A stretch of DNA of 64,000 bases from Rheinheimera sp. 1928-s (GTDB taxonomy: Bacteria; Pseudomonadota; Gammaproteobacteria; Enterobacterales; Alteromonadaceae): the NCBI RefSeq assembly GCF_029269265.1, contig NZ_JARIXP010000002.1, forward strand, positions 58,087-122,086, written 5' to 3'. Positions 63,794-64,000 of this stretch are shown here, in pieces (within the stretch, counting starts at the first letter, position 1; each line of letters opens with the position of its first letter). Made by a program: the position numbers and the translations under genes. The notes below the pieces were generated by a model, which made no database searches, was not told the origin of the DNA, and saw nothing but the letters and a program-made list of their open reading frames with translations.

Positions 63794-64000
63794 ATGTCGC
63801 AAGCTGATATTTACACTGTCTCCCGTTTAAACTCTGAAGTTCGCCTGACACTTGAGCTGCAATTTCGCCAGCTCTGGTTAGTGGGTGAAGTGTCCAATTT
63901 TATCGCTGCCTCTTCCGGCCACTGGTACTTTTCGTTAAAAGATCAGGCTGCTCAGGTCAAAGTGGCAATGTTTAAACAAAGCAACAGATACGCCAGCCTG
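63794..64000 (+). CDS. xseA: Exodeoxyribonuclease VII large subunit, 5' part cut by window edge
   Basis: 69 codons from ATG 63794 to the right edge. The visible N-terminus has [15 protein letters not shown], an OB-fold segment and the diagnostic [16 protein letters not shown] and VAMFK. With XseB it degrades single-stranded DNA to oligonucleotides. Its divergent position from guaB is conserved. The catalytic core lies outside the window. Confidence 0.93.
   Translation, partial: MSQADIYTVSRLNSEVRLTLELQFRQLWLVGEVSNFIAASSGHWYFSLKDQAAQVKVAMFKQSNRYASL

Noticed and set aside
63664-63795. 44-residue N-terminal extension of guaB
   Set aside because: The conserved IMPDH start is at 63663; the extension runs through the promoter region and into the xseA start.

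Overview
The window comes from a gammaproteobacterium, most likely an Alteromonadales-type organism such as Rheinheimera (inference). The evidence is gene order and family content: ispH-fkpB-lspA-ileS-ribF-murJ beside rpsT, purL/mltF/tadA, guaA-guaB/xseA, divergent dnaQ/rnhA, a TIGR03503 protein, a DUF2750 protein, type IV pilus minor pilins and moderate GC content. I see no prophage, insertion sequence, CRISPR array or plasmid function. Most of the window is chromosomal backbone with some accessory patches.

Region 1 (1-6990) is an oxidative pentose catabolic locus. Its parts are an alpha-ketoglutarate semialdehyde dehydrogenase (cut by the left edge), an SDR sugar dehydrogenase, an IlvD/Edd-family sugar-acid dehydratase, a secreted GH43 glycosidase, an FAH-fold AraD1-type dehydratase and a FadR-type GntR regulator. 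Together they would release L-arabinose (or D-xylose) from polysaccharide and oxidise it to 2-oxoglutarate. Four copies of a TTGTAnTACAA-like palindrome lie upstream of these genes and fit a local FadR-type regulon. Region 2 (7266-12139) has an HD-GYP protein, a membrane GGDEF cyclase with an intact I-site, a serine hydrolase and a Gfo/Idh/MocA oxidoreductase.

Region 3 (12246-14811) is a persulfide/sulfide detoxification locus: persulfide dioxygenase, TauE/SafE exporter and rhodanese, with a divergent YgaP-type membrane protein. A perfect FNR-type box lies between the divergent arms. A BigR/YgaV-like ArsR repressor, the usual partner of such genes, is encoded alone at 43344-43643. Region 4 (14835-15610) holds four identical tRNA-Asp genes behind a strong promoter, followed by decayed tRNA-Asp copies and duplicated terminators. 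Region 5 (15639-24321) is mostly housekeeping: TIGR03503, dnaQ, rnhA, a second TauE/SafE, glutathione peroxidase, DUF2750, ettA, glnB and nadE. A cluster of palindromes lies after ettA, including a perfect 57-nt inverted repeat.

Region 6 (24483-35176) is the most unusual part: two consecutive type IV pilus minor-pilin modules. The right-hand one is canonical (fimT-pilV-pilW-pilX-pilY1-pilE). The left-hand one repeats the order pilV-pilW-pilX-pilY1-like-pilE with divergent sequences, has its fimT-like gene inverted at the end, and carries a PilY1-like protein less than half the usual length without the von Willebrand-type motif. It may build alternative pilus tips.

Region 7 (35337-43128) is ispH-fkpB-lspA-ileS-ribF-murJ and rpsT. 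Region 8 (43204-53447) is mixed: the ArsR regulator, a secreted M28 peptidase, small membrane proteins, SmrA, a crotonase and 2-hydroxyacid dehydrogenase pair, an LpxH-like phosphoesterase next to a two-domain acyltransferase resembling OlsF, OmpW and a PilZ protein. Region 9 (53666-64000) is purL, mltF, tadA, a PspB-like small protein, guaA, guaB and the start of xseA. Two small genes with good ribosome binding sites (47101-47250 and 59219-59386), and structured intergenic repeats at 43204 and 60380, are described separately.
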